This document shows, piece by piece, positions 11,640 to 24,199 of a DNA stretch of 64,000 nt. The notes under the pieces are model-generated. The model was given only the letters and a program-made list of their open reading frames with translations. It searched no databases and was not told the origin of the DNA. The DNA is from Bettongia penicillata ogilbyi. Lineage: Eukaryota; Chordata; Mammalia; Diprotodontia; Potoroidae. Made by a program: the position numbers and the translations under genes. How positions within the stretch are numbered: the first letter of the stretch is position 1; the number at the start of each line of letters is the position of its first letter. Location of the stretch: positions 1,344,182-1,408,181 of the forward strand of contig JAJHZJ010000808.1 of the NCBI GenBank assembly GCA_023548195.1. Reading direction: 5' to 3'.

Positions 11640-12620
11640 TAATTAGTACCAATAAGTATGCATATTATTCACAAAATTAAGAAAGAAAGCACTCTATCAA
11701 ACTGTTTTTATGATACAATTATAGACCTAATATCTACATCAGAAAAGGATAAAGCCGAGGGGAACTATTTATCAATATCTTTAATGAATATCAACTCAAA
11801 AATTTTAAATAAAATCCTGACAGACTACCACAGTTCTTCCCAAATCATTCATTATAATCAAGTTAAATTCATGTGAAAGATGCAAGGATGGTTCATTATT
11901 AGGAAAATAATCAACATACTTAATCATGTTAAAAACAAAAACATTCAAAGCCATATTTTATCTCAATAGATGCAGAAGCCTAATTTCCAAATATTTTCCC
12001 CAAAAGATAGTCAAAGGATATAAACAAATGGTTTTTAAAAGAAGAATTGCAAACTCAACAACCTAACTAATAATAGAACTTCAGATCAAAACAACTCTGA
12101 AGTTTGACCTTACATCCCATCAACATTAGAAAGATTATAAGATGACACACATACGAGGAAATTGCTAGTAGAGTTGTGAATCATTCTGGAAAACAATTCA
12201 GAATTATGAAAATTAAACGACTAAAATATCTATACTCTTTGACCCAAAGAGTTCACTACTAATCCTATACTCCAAGGTTATAGATAAGGAAAACATTCCC
12301 ATAGACTCCAAGTTATTTATAGCAACACTTTTGGTGATAGCCAGGAATTAGACGCAAAGTAGATTTCCGTTAATTGGGGAGTGACTAAACAAATTGTGGT
12401 ACATGAATATAGTGGAATATTACTGTGCTGTAAAAAATGGTGAATATGAAGACTACAGAGAAGCATGGAAAGATTTACATTATCTAAAGCAGAGTAAAGT
12501 AAGCAGAGCTATGAAAACCATACACATGGCAACCATAATGGAAATAGAACAAACCAACACAAAGTGACCAGAAATGAATGTTGCCAAATTTCAAGGAACA
12601 AACATGACTCCAAAGAAGTA
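11640..12620 (+). pseudogene. L1 ORF2 / 3' UTR fragment with internal deletion
   Basis: From 11660 to 11980 one frame reads like the L1 reverse transcriptase region ('SISLMNINSKILNKIL', a 'NQVKF' site, then 'MQGWFII' after an in-frame stop). The sequence then jumps to the end of ORF2 and the 3' UTR ('gatatagccaggaattag'-like block, 'ttaattggggagtgactaaa', 'gaagcatggaaagatttaca'). More than 1 kb of RT/C-terminal coding is therefore missing. This is L1 proper, unlike the ORF2-less elements in this window, and is too decayed to code. Confidence 0.75.
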
Positions 12621-13099
12621 ATATGAGAAAACATCCCTACACCACTTATTTGCAGAGGTAGAAGGTCCACAGGTGTGATAAACTGCATGCATTTTCCAAC
12701 TTTTTCAATGTATTCATCAATTTCACTGATTTTTTTTCTTTTTCCTCTTTTCTGTGTTTGTCCTTTAAAAATATTACTTTCATAGGCAATAGCTCTCTGG
12801 AAGAGCAAGAGAGATGCTAGGAAAAATTCTGGTAATGTAAAACACTAGATATCCATAATTTTTTTAACCTCATTCTGGCTATCATTTCCACCTGTTCAAA
12901 CATCTCAGCTCATTAAAGTCACTCAGTTTACTAGCCCTGATCTTTGTAGGGCAAATCTCTGAATCTATGAGGTGGGTAGTATTAGGTGCCCCCTCATACC
13001 ATGGGAAATAAAGTTCATGCCTTCCACTTTCCATTGGCATTAGTTTTAACTCCATGGAACAAGATACCCATTGTTGTCTCCTTCCCTTCCCTGACCTCT
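12621..13099. other. No recognisable feature
   Basis: No repeat core or gene recognised between the L1 fragment and an L2 end. The minus-strand 99-residue frame at 12509-12808 partly overlaps the L1 3' UTR. Confidence 0.4.
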
Positions 13100-13220
13100 T
13101 CCAGATTCCTGTTAGGTGTTATCTTTCCCCCCATTAGATTGAAGCTCCTTGAGGGTGGAGACTTTCTTTTTTCTTATTTATATCTCAAGCACCAAGCACA
13201 ATGCCTAGTACATGGTTGAT
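13100..13220 (+). repeat. L2 LINE 3'-end fragment
   Basis: 'gattgaagctccttgagggt', 'tatttatatctcaagcacc' and 'aatgcctagtacatgg' match the L2 3' end. Confidence 0.7.
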
Positions 13221-13221
13221 G

Positions 13222-13432
13222 TTCAGTTGTTTCAGTCTTATCTGACCCCATTTGGGGTTTTCTTGGCAAAGATACTGGAGTGGTTTGCCCTTTCCTTCTC
13301 CAGCTCATTTTACAGATGGGGAAACTGAGGCAAAGGTAAGTGACTTCCCTACAGTTACACAGCCAACAAGTATATCTAAGGCCTTCCTGTCTTTGGGCTG
13401 GTGCTCAATCCACTGTGCCAGCTAGCAAAGAT
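13222..13432 (-). repeat. tRNA-headed SINE with RTE-type 3' end, antisense
   Basis: Read on plus: 'ggggttttcttggcaaagat', 'actggagtggtttgcc', 'agatggggaaactgaggc', then the head 'caatccactgtgccagctag'. The 3' part matches the marsupial SINE tail shared with RTE LINEs. Confidence 0.8.
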
Positions 13433-13554
13433 TTCAGTGACGGGAGATGGCAAAACACCCTGAAAGTGCCTCTAGCTGAAGCTAGGTTACTGATCCAATC
13501 AGCGTGGAGGTTCTGCTACCCAGCATTGTAATCAGTATGTAATGACGGGACTTT

Positions 13555-13790
13555 ATTGCTGTCGTGGTTGGTTCAGTCTCGTCCAATTCTTTGTGACCCC
13601 ATTTGAGGTTTTCTTGACAAAAATATTGGAGTGGTTTTTCATTTCCTTCTCCAGTTCATTTGACAGATGAGGAAACCAGGGCAAACAGGGTTAAGTGACT
13701 TGCCCAAGGACACACAGCTAGATTTGAACTTCGTAAGATGAGTCTTCCCGAGTTCAGGCCTGGCATTCTTTCCATTGCATCACCTGGTGT
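13555..13790 (-). repeat. tRNA-headed SINE with RTE-type 3' end, antisense
   Basis: 'tttgtgaccccatttgaggt', 'tattggagtggtttttc', 'gttaagtgacttgcccaagg' and 'cattgcatcacctgg' show a second copy of the same SINE type in the same orientation. Confidence 0.8.
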
Positions 13791-15574
13791 ATACTAGGTA
13801 TTTAATAAATGTTTATCAAATTTAATTGAAAAAAATGTGCCCCACCAAAGTTGGAGGGTTTCTGTCAGTGACTCAGAATGGAGAAGCCTTGTAAAGTCCA
13901 TGTCCTTGGGAGATTAGGGTCCCGTAACAGGGCTGGCTGGTTTGCATGTGCTGTCAGGGCAGCAATCCTTAGAGATTAGTATTTTATTGGTGAAGTATCT
14001 AGAATGTAGTAGTTGACAGTCAGACCTGGCCCCTTAATTACAGCAGAATTATCTGAGGACTCCCTCACTTCTACTTAGGAATGAGTAGTCATATGACAGG
14101 AGAGTCAAAACAAAATGACTGAGCTTTTGTTCTCAAAGGAGCAATTTTCCCTAAAGGGCTAGGATCTGTGCTGAGCACAGAGTGTCCCTCCCCTTCCATG
14201 GCATTTCATTTAGTACTGGCTTGAACTCAGTACAGGTGAGTTTTGATTGAGTGGAGGAAAAGAACACATGGCCCTCACCCAGTCGATTAAAGGAAGTAAT
14301 GAAGGTAGAGGTTGGCAGCAAGCAGCACAGGGGAACACCTTGGCAACCTAGGCTAACCTAGTGTCCCTTAAATACCAAGGGCAAGTAAATACACACACAC
14401 CACTCACGTCTTTGGTTTTTATGATGATCTTTTTAAAGGAAGAAGTGACCAGACCAGGGATGTAGCTGGTGCTTAGGAAATTTGATCCAATGCAGATCAT
14501 CACATGAGGGGCACTGAGACATCTTGTCCTGGAGCATGCGGCCAATATTTGTCAATCAGTCTTGAAACCTTGGTCTTCCTAACTCTTGAGGATAGCTCTC
14601 CCCTAAACCACCATTGCTTCTGCAAAACGATCATTGTGACCTGTATTAAACATTAATTGAACACTCTCTCTGGTAGGTAATAAATCAACCATTCCAAAAA
14701 GAAATTGTGAATTCTTTCTCAGCTTTTCTTGCGTCATGAAATGCTATTATTTTTCTCTCAGTTCCTCATCCAGGGTGGTTTACAAGCGCAGGGTTTAAGC
14801 TAGGGCTTGAGTACAAAATGGAGCCCTTCCGAAGTTAGGAGCAAATGCCTTTAAAGTTTTTTTTGATTGTGGCTGAGGAGGCAGAGAGAGTTTCCAATGA
14901 AGTAAAGTCTGAAGGAAAGGTCAAATGAAAATTTTATAAAGATGAAACAACACATAATTTAAAACAGAGAAAACATACAAATAGCTACAAGATGAAATCA
15001 GTGCCGGTAAATTTTGAAAGGTCCAATTATTGTGGTGTAGTAGAAGGCTAGAAGAGAAAGTTTACTAGTGGGTAGAATTGCCATGAAATTTACAAGGGAG
15101 AGAAATGAGGTTCAAAGTACTGTCATTTAATTGGCAGAGGAGCAATATCCAGGTAAAACAAGGTGACACAGAACAGAGAACTAAGGTTGTCATAGGATTC
15201 TCTTCCGGCTGTTAACAGCTCCCAACCTGGGACAGATTAAAGCAAAGCTTGTCTGAACCAGCAATGTTAGTCTTCCCACAAGGGGACGGAGTTACATACC
15301 CTCTCTCCAGGTCCCTCTTGTAACTGACAAGGCATCTGCAAGATAACATCTCAGAGCTAGACAGGCAGTCTGTAGTAATGAAATAAAGTGATATCCATAT
15401 CTATCTACCCACAGTGCACCTACCCATACCTTTACCTGCATTTTCACCATACATCAACCATTAAGCCGGCACTGAAAAACTTGCATCAACTTTCAGGCCA
15501 TCAGAAGAGCAGTTAGCATAATAAATACATCAAAAATAAACTTTTATGTAAAATTCTACTGGTTTAATAAATCA
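13791..15574. other. No recognisable feature
   Basis: 1.8 kb without a clear repeat core or gene. There is a short CA run near 14390 and a few short AT runs. This and 21321-23750 are the best candidates in the window for non-repetitive host sequence. Confidence 0.4.
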
Positions 15575-15790
15575 TAGGAGTACAGAATCGTTGCTTTATA
15601 ACTGGAAGACGTCTTAGAACCCAAATCCAAGCCCTTCATTTTACAGATGAGAAAACTGAGGGAAGAAAGGGTAAATGATTTGCCTGGAACACTAGTAAGG
15701 GTCTGAGGCTGAATTTCAACCCAGGTCTTCCTGGCTCCAAGTACAGTGATCTATCTGTTCACTTCTTTACCCTTCTAACGCCCAAAATCA
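15575..15790 (-). repeat. MIR-type SINE, antisense
   Basis: 'cattttacagatgagaaaac', 'gatttgcctggaacactagt' and 'aacccaggtcttcctggc' in this order on plus are a reversed MIR core. Confidence 0.75.
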
Positions 15791-16489
15791 TTCAAGAAAT
15801 TAGTCAATCCATTCAGAACACTAGGAAGATATTATGAAGATGAGACATTCTTTTTTATTGGATAAAATATTTTTATTTGAATGAAAATAAATGTTTTTAA
15901 ACTTTTATAATAAAAATTTTAAGTACAGTAATTTTATTGATTTTTTTTCAGATATTTTTCCTGTCATAGACTCATTTTAGGCATGTGACCAATATTTGGA
16001 GACACCCATATATGATCAACATGGCACTGCAAGGCTTTCTAAAGATAAATAACAATTTCAGGGATTTTCTAACACCTTTGGTTACCCAATTCTGATATTC
16101 AGGGCCTTCTAAAATCTGACCACAATTAACTTTTTTAAAAGTATGCACATATTTATTAATGAACCTATCAACACAATACATAGATATAAAATGGCAGACT
16201 CAGTCTCTTCAATGACAAGGATCTTTATATCTGAAACTTAGCAAACATCTTTCAGAATCAGAGGATAGTGACCTTCACTTTTTATCCAGGGTTCCATGGT
16301 GAGCTATTTGGACTTGGCACAGGATAAATGTCTACATCACAAGGCTAGCTCTTTCTCTAAGCAAGCCGGATCTTTCTCCATTGTCCTCTTTGAGTTTACC
16401 TGACCTTACTGCCAATTTTCATTTGTATCCACTGAAGACTGGAATAATTCTGCTTCTGCATCTTGATAAGGATTCTTTTTTTTCTTTAC
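15791..16489. other. No recognisable feature; AT-rich
   Basis: Contains an AT-rich block near 15850-15955. The minus-strand 69-residue frame at 15972-16181 has no recognised similarity. Confidence 0.4.
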
Positions 16490-16690
16490 TTTTTTGAGAC
16501 TGAGTCTCCCTATCTCACCCAGGCTTATTCTACTGAGGAGTTCAGGAGTTTGACCACCTCTGTTTCTTTCCCTGGTTAGTTCATCCCCTCCTTAGGCCTG
16601 CCTGCCCCCCAAGGCCTATCATATTGGTGTCAGACCTACCACAGACACCTCAGCCTTAGCCTCACAGTTAGGGATTTGTGTCCCCACTCT
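16490..16690 (-). pseudogene. 7SL (SRP) RNA retropseudogene fragment
   Basis: Read on plus, 'gagactgagtctccctat..' and 'cacccaggct' match the reversed 3' Alu domain of 7SL. 'ctctgtttctttccctgg', 'cccctccttaggc' and 'catattggtgtcagacct' match the reversed S domain, and 'cctcagccttagcctcac' the reversed 5' Alu domain. The presence of S-domain blocks argues for 7SL RNA itself rather than an Alu-like SINE. There are several internal deletions, so it is not a functional SRP RNA gene. Confidence 0.6.
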
Positions 16691-17592
16691 TGATCCTGAA
16701 TGTCTTGTGGGACAACCTAGTAATAATGCCACTGAAACTCAACTATCAGTGACAGAACAAGGAAAATAGCTGCCTCTGACTTTTTCAGTTATGTGTATCA
16801 CATGTAAGCCATTCTTTCGAAAGTGTTTTTGTATAAAATCATGAATGAAGCTATACTTTTTAGAAAAGTGCTTTTGATTGCTTCAGAAGTGATGAATGTG
16901 TCTGAAAGACCTTTTAATTTTAAGAAATGGCAGACCCATCTTCACTGAAGATCTCTAGTAGAAGAAAAGGAATTCACACAGCCCAAATCGATCCAAATCT
17001 ACACTGCTGTGGCATCAGATGGGACAAAGTGCTAGTGAATACAGAGGACCAAGGTTAGAAGTCAGAGACACACCCCCTGAGTGAGTAAGAGGGAAGGCCA
17101 ACAAAGGCATGAAATCAGAAAAGTCACTGGGGCAGAAAGAGAGACTGAGAATGAAGATGGGTAGCCAGGCTGGAGCATCAGGGAAAAGAAACTTATAGAC
17201 AAGTATAGGTAGGGCTATAGCATGGGAAAAAAGCAGAAATGTACAGGGACCAGGTGTGTTCAAATCATAGGCTGTGATCTCAGATTTTCAAATTCCAGTT
17301 TCATATATTATTTAATCATGTTTATATCCTACAGCAGAGAATGACAGAATTTCAGAATTAAGTTTGCCTTTTTTCACTCCCTTAGGAGTAAGGAAATAGG
17401 TGGTAGGTTTCTCCATGGCAATGACTGGTGGAAGTGGCTGATCACCAATCATCCTTCTTGCCCTACATCTGTCTACCCTACTTATAGAAATTGTTTAGGT
17501 GTGAGGTAATCTAACTGAGTCTACTGTCAGAAGAGTGCTATGGGAGAATGCCTCTAAATTCAGAGTTCCTCAGAAGAGGTAACAGCTTGGAC
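16691..17592. other. No recognisable feature
   Basis: No repeat core or gene identified; the 82-residue minus frame at 17015-17263 is not recognisable. Confidence 0.4.
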
Positions 17593-17787
17593 CAGGAGTG
17601 AGGAATCTGTGGCCTCAAAGCCACATGTAGCCCTCTAGGTCCTCAAGTGCAGCCCTTTGAGTGAATCGAAACTTCACAGAACAAATCCCCTAATAAGATT
17701 AAGAAAAATTTGGACTTAGTCAAAAGACCACACCCAAGGACCTAGAAGGCCACATGTGGCCTCAAGGCTGCAGGTTCCCCACCCGGG
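17593..17787. mobile_element. Palindromic hAT-type MITE
   Basis: The left half ('gaatctgtggcctcaaagcc', 'acatgtagccctctaggtcc') is mirrored in the right half ('ggacctagaaggccacatg', 'tggcctcaaggctgcaggtt'). Ends 'caggagtgaggaa' and 'ttccccacccggg' resemble hAT termini. No transposase is encoded, and I see no clear 8-bp target duplication. Confidence 0.65.
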
Positions 17788-18261
17788 TTTAGTTTCCTTC
17801 AACAAACCCAGCTGCAGAATAATCTGCCTTTCATTTCACCAGGCTTTCCTATATCAAAGATGCATGACCTCTGAGAGGAGCCATACCTTATTTATTAGTC
17901 AATTACCATTGAACAATTTATGGAGATTTTTAAAAACTCCTAAAGAATAACAGGTTAACAATTATGGATGGTAAGAATGGACTAGAACATTAGCATTCTG
18001 GGAAATGGGAGAGAAATACAGAAGAAATAAGAAAGGTTACTGATGAGAAATGTGGGAGGCTATCAGATACACTCAGCCTACTTCATGGTTTTAGCCTAGG
18101 ACTGGCTCTGGTCATGACTTTCAAAATCATCTTGCCTACCACCTTTGGTCATTCTGCCATGGCTGTAAATGCCTATTTTACTGTCTTATTCATTGGTAAA
18201 GGAGGAATTTAGGAAAGTTCTCTAACTTCTCTAGATGAATAGGTCTCCATGTAGCGTGTTG
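17788..18261. other. No recognisable feature
   Basis: Spacer between a MITE and a SINE; no repeat core seen. Confidence 0.4.
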
Positions 18262-18525
18262 GAGGCAGGTAGGTGGCACAGTGGATAGGATACTAGCCCT
18301 GGAGTCAGGAAGACTCATATTCCTGATTTCAAATCTGGCCCCAGACACTAATTGTGTGACCCTGGGCAAGTCACTTACCTCTCTTTGCCTTAGTTCTTCA
18401 TCTATAAAATGAGCTGAAAAAGGAAATAATAAACCACAAAGATACTCCAGCATCTTTGCCAAGAAAATGCCACATGGATTCATGAAAAGCTGGACACAAC
18501 CGAAAAAACTACTGAACAATACTTT
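18262..18525 (+). repeat. tRNA-headed SINE with RTE-type 3' end
   Basis: 'ggtggcacagtggatagg', 'ctggagtcaggaagactc', 'gtgaccctgggcaagtcact' and 'tccagcatctttgccaagaa' run in order, ending near 'ctggacacaaccgaaa'. It is essentially full length. Confidence 0.85.
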
Positions 18526-18709
18526 TAGTGTGTAACAGACAGAGGATACAGAACTTCAGCAGTTTTATGGCAAAATGCATACTTGGACCACTTAAAACAT
18601 TTATTTTGAAAGCATGAAAGAATTTTACAACAGAATCCATTTGCCTTCTAGAGGTTTTCGACTTCTTGTCCCAGCTAACTATAACGTCTCGTCACCATCC
18701 TTAGCATCT

Positions 18710-18890
18710 TAGTGTCTGAGAATAACTTCCATCTTTTCTGTATAAATCTTATATGCTTCTAGCAGTTTACATGTTATCTGCTCTATTAGAATATGAGCTT
18801 TTTGAGGATAAGGATTGGTTTTTGCCTTTCTTTCTATTGACAGTGTTTAGCCTGGTGCCCAGCACATATTAAGTACTGAATGAGCGACTG
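18710..18890 (+). repeat. L2 LINE 3'-end fragment
   Basis: 'gagctttttgaggataagga', 'cctggtgcccagcacatatt' and 'aagtactgaatga' match the L2 terminus. Confidence 0.65.
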
Positions 18891-19361
18891 TTGCACAAAA
18901 CTTTTATGCACAAAAATTTTATGAGCAAAACGCTGTGAACCTTAGGTTGATAATTATTATCAGCATCATTATTACTTCTCCAAAATTTATCTAATGCTTT
19001 CTACTTTCTATTTCTATTTCTGTTTTTTCTGCACACTCCCAAGGGAAGGCCCCTGGAGGCACAAATAGTTCTTTGGGAATGGGGAGGGGAGAAGTGGAAG
19101 AAAATACAGATTTCTTATTTCTACTGTAACTTTGACATTGGATAGAATTAGGCTGTCTGAATTATGCTCATCCACTGCTAAGCACTTCTGTGCTTCAATG
19201 GATTTTGATTTCATTGATGTGGATATTTCTTCCATCCATGCAGATGGCAACCAATCACTATATCCCTACCCCACTGTAAGTCTTCCCATAAGTACATGCT
19301 ACTTTCCTCTAGATCTGTTAAACGTTCTATGAATAATACTGCAGCAATGCTTATACTCATC
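18891..19361. other. No recognisable feature
   Basis: Contains overlapping 78- and 66-residue frames on opposite strands (19014-19332). Neither resembles a known protein and no splice context is evident. Confidence 0.4.
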
Positions 19362-19610
19362 TGTTAGGTGGCACAGTGGACAGACACAGATTAGATTTTG
19401 AGTTAGGAAAAACCTGAGTTCAGATCCTTCCTCACTTATGGCTGTGTGATGCTAGAAATGTCACTTAAACTCTATGAATCTCAATTTCCCCATATGGGAA
19501 ATGAGTATAATAACAGAACCTACCTCACAAGGTTGTGGTGAGGATCCAATGAGATAACACATGTAAAGCACTTTGCAAATTTTTAAGTGCTATATAAATG
19601 TTAGGTAATA
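19362..19610 (+). repeat. tRNA-headed CORE-SINE (MIR/MAR type)
   Basis: 'taggtggcacagtggacag', 'acctgagttcagatccttcc', 'ctcaatttccccatatggg', then 'gtaaagcactttgcaaattt' and 'gctatataaatgttagg'. Confidence 0.8.
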
Positions 19611-20062
19611 ACCCCTCTCACTACATGACCAACCCACTTCTTTTTCCTACCATAGGTTTCCTGGTTAATATCCTTTATATATCTTCTTGTACTTGTCATC
19701 ATGCTGAATTGTGTTTACACCCATCATACTTACTTCCATTGCTTCTTGAGTCATCATTGATGGCAGATCATCAGATAGCGTGGTATTCCATGATTACATC
19801 TATAACATCATAGGCTAAATGTTATTGATAAGAGAGATGCAGTACCTGAATAATGATATTGTCAATGTTGATGTCTCCTGACCAGGGTAAGAGCCATAAA
19901 ATTTGTCACTGACTCTCTCCATCTTTATCCTAGTCCTCATGACCGTGGGCAGAAGAATTCCTACTTAGGTTTCAACCCACAATGGGGAAAAAAGTAACAA
20001 TACACTAACAAACTTTTCACCAAGAAGGTCCTAGAGGGCATCCTTTCTTCCTGATGTCATTT
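19611..20062. other. No recognisable feature
   Basis: No repeat core or gene identified. Confidence 0.4.
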
Positions 20063-20340
20063 GTAGCAGCTATGTGGTGCAATGGATAAAACACTGGACC
20101 TGGAGTCAGGAAGACCTGAGTTCAAATTGGCTTCAGACACACCTACTAGCTGTGTGACCCTGGGCAAGTCACTTAACTTCTGTTTGCCTCAGTTTCCCCA
20201 TCTATAAAATGATATTAATTATTATTACCCATATTCCAGGGTTGTTGTGAGGATGAAATGGGATAATTGCAAAGTGCTTAGCATAGCGCTTGGTATGCAG
20301 TAAGCACTACATAAATATTAGCTATTGTTCTTATTCTTAT
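20063..20340 (+). repeat. tRNA-headed CORE-SINE (MIR/MAR type)
   Basis: A well-preserved copy: 'gtggtgcaatggataaaaca', 'gtcaggaagacctgagttca', 'tgtgaccctgggcaagtcac' and the tail 'gcaaagtgcttagcatagcg'. Confidence 0.85.
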
Positions 20341-21087
20341 CCTTATTCTCTCCTGCCTGCAGTTAGCATGAGACAGTTTCTCTAGTCAGTGATAGGAACT
20401 AAGGATCATGACCAATGTGGACAGACTGTGATGACTAGACAATATCCTTGAACTTTTATTGAAACTCCTCCTAGGAGGGGTTCAGCAACTGAACCAATGC
20501 CATAGACATGTGCAACATATCTTAATTTTGGATAATTTTTAGAAGGTCTTACTTGGTTAGGCTAGATTTATGTTTGCTTCTATGAATGGTTTGTTTAAAT
20601 TTGAGAGTCTCATGACTGCACCTCTGTGAGGCGCATCATAAATCAAAGCATGCAATGATGTAGTCTGGTCAGATTTAGCTCCTACACTTAAGAGGAAGAG
20701 GAAAAATATGCAGTAAGAGACAGCCGGAGTGACTGATGAATATCCATGAGAGCAGGACTCCAGAGGAATTCTACTAACCTCTGTGCTTAATAGTAATCTG
20801 ACTGACAGATAATTGGAGTATTCAAGGGTGTCTGCGGTCTGCTCACCCTCAGTTAGGGCATTAAACTTCCTTTTTCTACCTCAGTATATGACAACACAAC
20901 CCTTAAAATCTATGCACAATCCAAAACCAATCAAGTTCCTTGAGTTTAGGCTCCATACATGTATAATTTTACTTCCCTGGATCAGGGAAAAGCAGGGATT
21001 CAGGAGAGCAGAGAAATGTCTTCTCTCCTTGTATGAATATACCCACTAAATCAAATATTATAAATAAACCCAATTTAAGATGATTGC
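20341..21087. other. No recognisable feature
   Basis: No repeat core. The 78-residue frame 20813-21049 is unrecognised. Confidence 0.4.
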
Positions 21088-21320
21088 AGATAGGTGGTGC
21101 AGTGGTTAGCTCAGTGGGCTTGGAATCAGGAAGACTCATCTTCATAAGAGTTCAAATCTAACTTCTAATACTTACTAGCTGTGTGATCCCAGGTAAATCA
21201 TTTAACCTTTTTGACCTCAGTTTCCTCATTTGTAAAAGGAGCTGGAGAAGAAAATGGCAAACCACTCCAGTATCTTTGCCAAGAAAATCCCAAGGACAGA
21301 GCACCTCAACAACAAAAACT
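21088..21320 (+). repeat. tRNA-headed SINE with RTE-type 3' end
   Basis: 'ataggtggtgcagtggttag', 'gtcaggaagactc'-like block, 'actagctgtgtgatcccagg', and 'ggcaaaccactccagtatct' followed by 'ttgccaagaaaatccc'. Confidence 0.85.
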
Positions 21321-23754
21321 AGGTGATTGGGTCTCTATTCATTTGAACCATTATTAACATAATAAAAGATATAATGCCTGAAAATCTCACACAATCAGAT
21401 TCAATCTACCTTTCTAAATCTACCCATCACTCATTTGCCCCCCTCCCCCTCCCTTCATTGCTGCCGGATGTTATTTCTCTCTAGCACTAGAGAGTTCCCC
21501 AAACAGTTATCCTTGCTTTAAATTATTCTATCTTTTCACATCTACTCACAAATATAGTTTATTAGCCCCCACCAACATAATGACTTTTACCACTCAATCA
21601 CAGGACACAATTGTTGGAAACACAGACATCTAACAACATACACAAAAACAAAAACAAGAATAAAATATTTTCCCATAAATCTGGAGGACATCCTCCCACA
21701 AATATGTATAATGAAACATAGGAGAAGTAGCCACACCTAGGGATGATGTTCATGAAGATAATCACACAAAGGGAGCAGGCAGAGACGGGGTACAATTCAC
21801 ACTTTCAACACTGAGGACCACCGGCAAAGGTTTGCTCTACCCCCATTACATAATCATTCAGGTAAAAGACATTTTAGATAAATCTCTCAAGCGTATTTTG
21901 ACTTATGTCACTCAGCACCCTGCCCCTAAGGATTTTCACCATTCAAAGGTAAAAGAAGGAAGGCAAAAATAAGTAAGAAGGCAAAGACATCCACTCTCCA
22001 AGAACTAATTCCGATCTTTTATTTCATATATGTAGCTGACAATAAGCTTTCAAGTTTTAATCGACCCAGCTCTAGCCAGAATTAAAGGGAGATGGATTTA
22101 GTATTTTTATTAGTTGCCCTTTTCCCCTGGAAATCTAAAAGACATAATTTTTGGAAGCCTCATTTTTTATCAATCCAAGAGAAAGTTATTCCAACGAGCA
22201 GTATTGAAAACAATATTAGTGCTTCAACAGGAGTCAAAAAGAAAAATAAGATGTAAAGTCACCATCCATGGCACACTGCCACCAGTCCCAGTCCCAGCCC
22301 CAGCTTCTGACCCAACCCTAGTAAAACAAATCTAAAGGCTTATTACCCCTAGTGCTTAGCACTAGAAAAGAAGTTCAAACTTAAGCTGATGATGGCAGCC
22401 ATAAGAGTTACAAACCACCCAGATTTGTTTTGCTGGTCCAGGCATGAGAGGAAGAAGATAGATTTATCAGTTCCAATCTCCATTTTTCAACGTACTTTCC
22501 TTTTGCCCATAACCTCCATCACCTTTGCACACTGTCTGAATATTCTAATGGTACGTCATTTTTTGACATTCTTCCCAGAAATCAGCCCCTTCTGAGTCAT
22601 ACTTGTCTATAATAAAGGGAGTTCTGAAGGTCTAAAAACACTTTATTTACAATATCATTGGAAATAATAATAGTACAATCCCTAGGCTTAACTATCCCAT
22701 TAAGATGTCATAACAAATATTTCATCACAGTTACCACCATCATCAATTAAAATATCTTCATTGATTGAAATTTTTAAAAATTTTCTACCAAGTTCTGTTC
22801 CCAAGTCCAAAACTTTCTAGTTGATTGAAAATTTCTGCCAATCATCTAATATACAAATACCCAGAGAGCCATTTGCAGAGCAAAGAGAATCTTTATCTTC
22901 TGGGTGTGTTTGGAAAAAGAGGGCTTAGTCTAGGCAGAGTGCCAAAGCTTCAACTAACATTTCACAACCCTCACTTGTGAAGATCTTAGATCTAAAAATC
23001 TTGATAGAAACAGTAACGAGGTGTTACCTTGTTAATGGACTGAAATGGATTTCTACACTTTTTCAGGCCTCGGAAGAGGTAGACTTACCATAAGTAGACT
23101 TACCATGCTTCAAAAATAAACTGCTTAAAAATACATGTTTAGCTTCATACGCAAGAGTTGGAATGTTTTTTGGTTTGGAAAGCCAATTTTTATGGAAACA
23201 TTACAAATTGATGACTACTCCAAAGCCCCTGAGATATAACTCAGCAAGTGACAAACAGATGGCAATAGCCAGTCCTACATATGCTGAACGAAGAATATTT
23301 CATATGGCATATTTCATCTGAGTCATAAAATCATTCCTGATGTCTAGTGATGGCCAAAATTCTACAGAGTCAGACAGATAGACAGTCACACAGGCCTTCG
23401 AGTTCCTCTGGAGTCCTTTCAAGTCATGGAGAACTTATAGACTCAACCTTATGAAAGAAGTTAAAACAAAGGAAGGACAGAAAATCATGGAAGTAATTAC
23501 TGAGCTAAAATATAAGCAAAGTGACTCGTAAAGGTCCAATCAGTTACAAATGTTCAGTAGAATGATTGTTCTTCGGGTTAGCAGGAAGGCTTCTTATATG
23601 GCCCATATGGACACTGGTAGAATGTCTAAAGAGGAACACACCTCAAAGGTCATTTGATTTCCTTCATTACACAAATCAAGACCTAGTACGCAGGCTTCTT
23701 TCATTTGTTATGACACAATCAATATATTCATACTGAGATCTTTTTACCAGCAGA
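21321..23754. other. No recognisable feature (2.4 kb)
   Basis: No clear SINE, LINE or gene. A small direct duplication of 'gtagacttaccat' occurs at about 23080-23108. Short frames here (for example 22114-22335 and 22389-22595) have no recognised similarity. Confidence 0.4.
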
Positions 23755-23880
23755 ATACTAGTTTTTTGAGGGCATGGACGATTTCTATTTTGTCTTAATA
23801 TCTCTAACACATAATACAGCACCTGACATACAATAGTTGCATTGATGAATGTTTATTGCATTGAATTGAATTGCTGTGAA
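23755..23880 (+). repeat. L2 LINE 3'-end fragment
   Basis: 'ttttttgagggcatggacga', 'tctctaacacataatacagc' and 'gaatgtttattgcattgaat' follow the L2 end order. Confidence 0.6.
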
Positions 23881-23959
23881 ACACGACTATACCAACCACT
23901 AAAGCAAGGTAATGCAATAACAATTCCGCTTGTTCTAAGGGAGAGGAAAGATGTCTCAG

Positions 23960-24065
23960 TGTTGCTAGGTTAGATTTGAAGTTAGAAGGGATGCTGGAAA
24001 TCAGTTAGCCCAACTCCATCATTTTATAGATGAAGAAACAAGTCACGCAAGATTCAGTGACTAAG
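23960..24065 (-). repeat. MIR-type SINE fragment, antisense
   Basis: 'gccaactccatcattttata'-like text and 'gatgaagaaacaagtcacgc' are part of the reversed MIR core; truncated. Confidence 0.5.
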
Positions 24066-24067
24066 TC

Positions 24068-24190
24068 AAGTCAGTCAGTCAATCAGCATTTATTAAGCTT
24101 CTACTGTGTGCCAAAAATGTAATGAGGACAAAAAGGGGCAAAAGACAATCTTTGCTCTCATAACCTAAGGGGTCAAAGTCCTACAGGTAC
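24068..24190 (+). repeat. Interspersed repeat ('tattaagc..ctactgtgtgcc' family)
   Basis: 'agcatttattaagcttctac', 'tgtgtgccaaaaatg' and 'gcaaaagacaatctttgctc' match the family seen at 4466 and 29755. Confidence 0.6.
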
Positions 24191-24199
24191 ACATACTCA

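Noticed and set aside
18262..18340. tRNA gene in the SINE heads (here and at other SINEs)
   Set aside because: The heads are tRNA-derived promoter remnants of SINEs and lack an intact cloverleaf.
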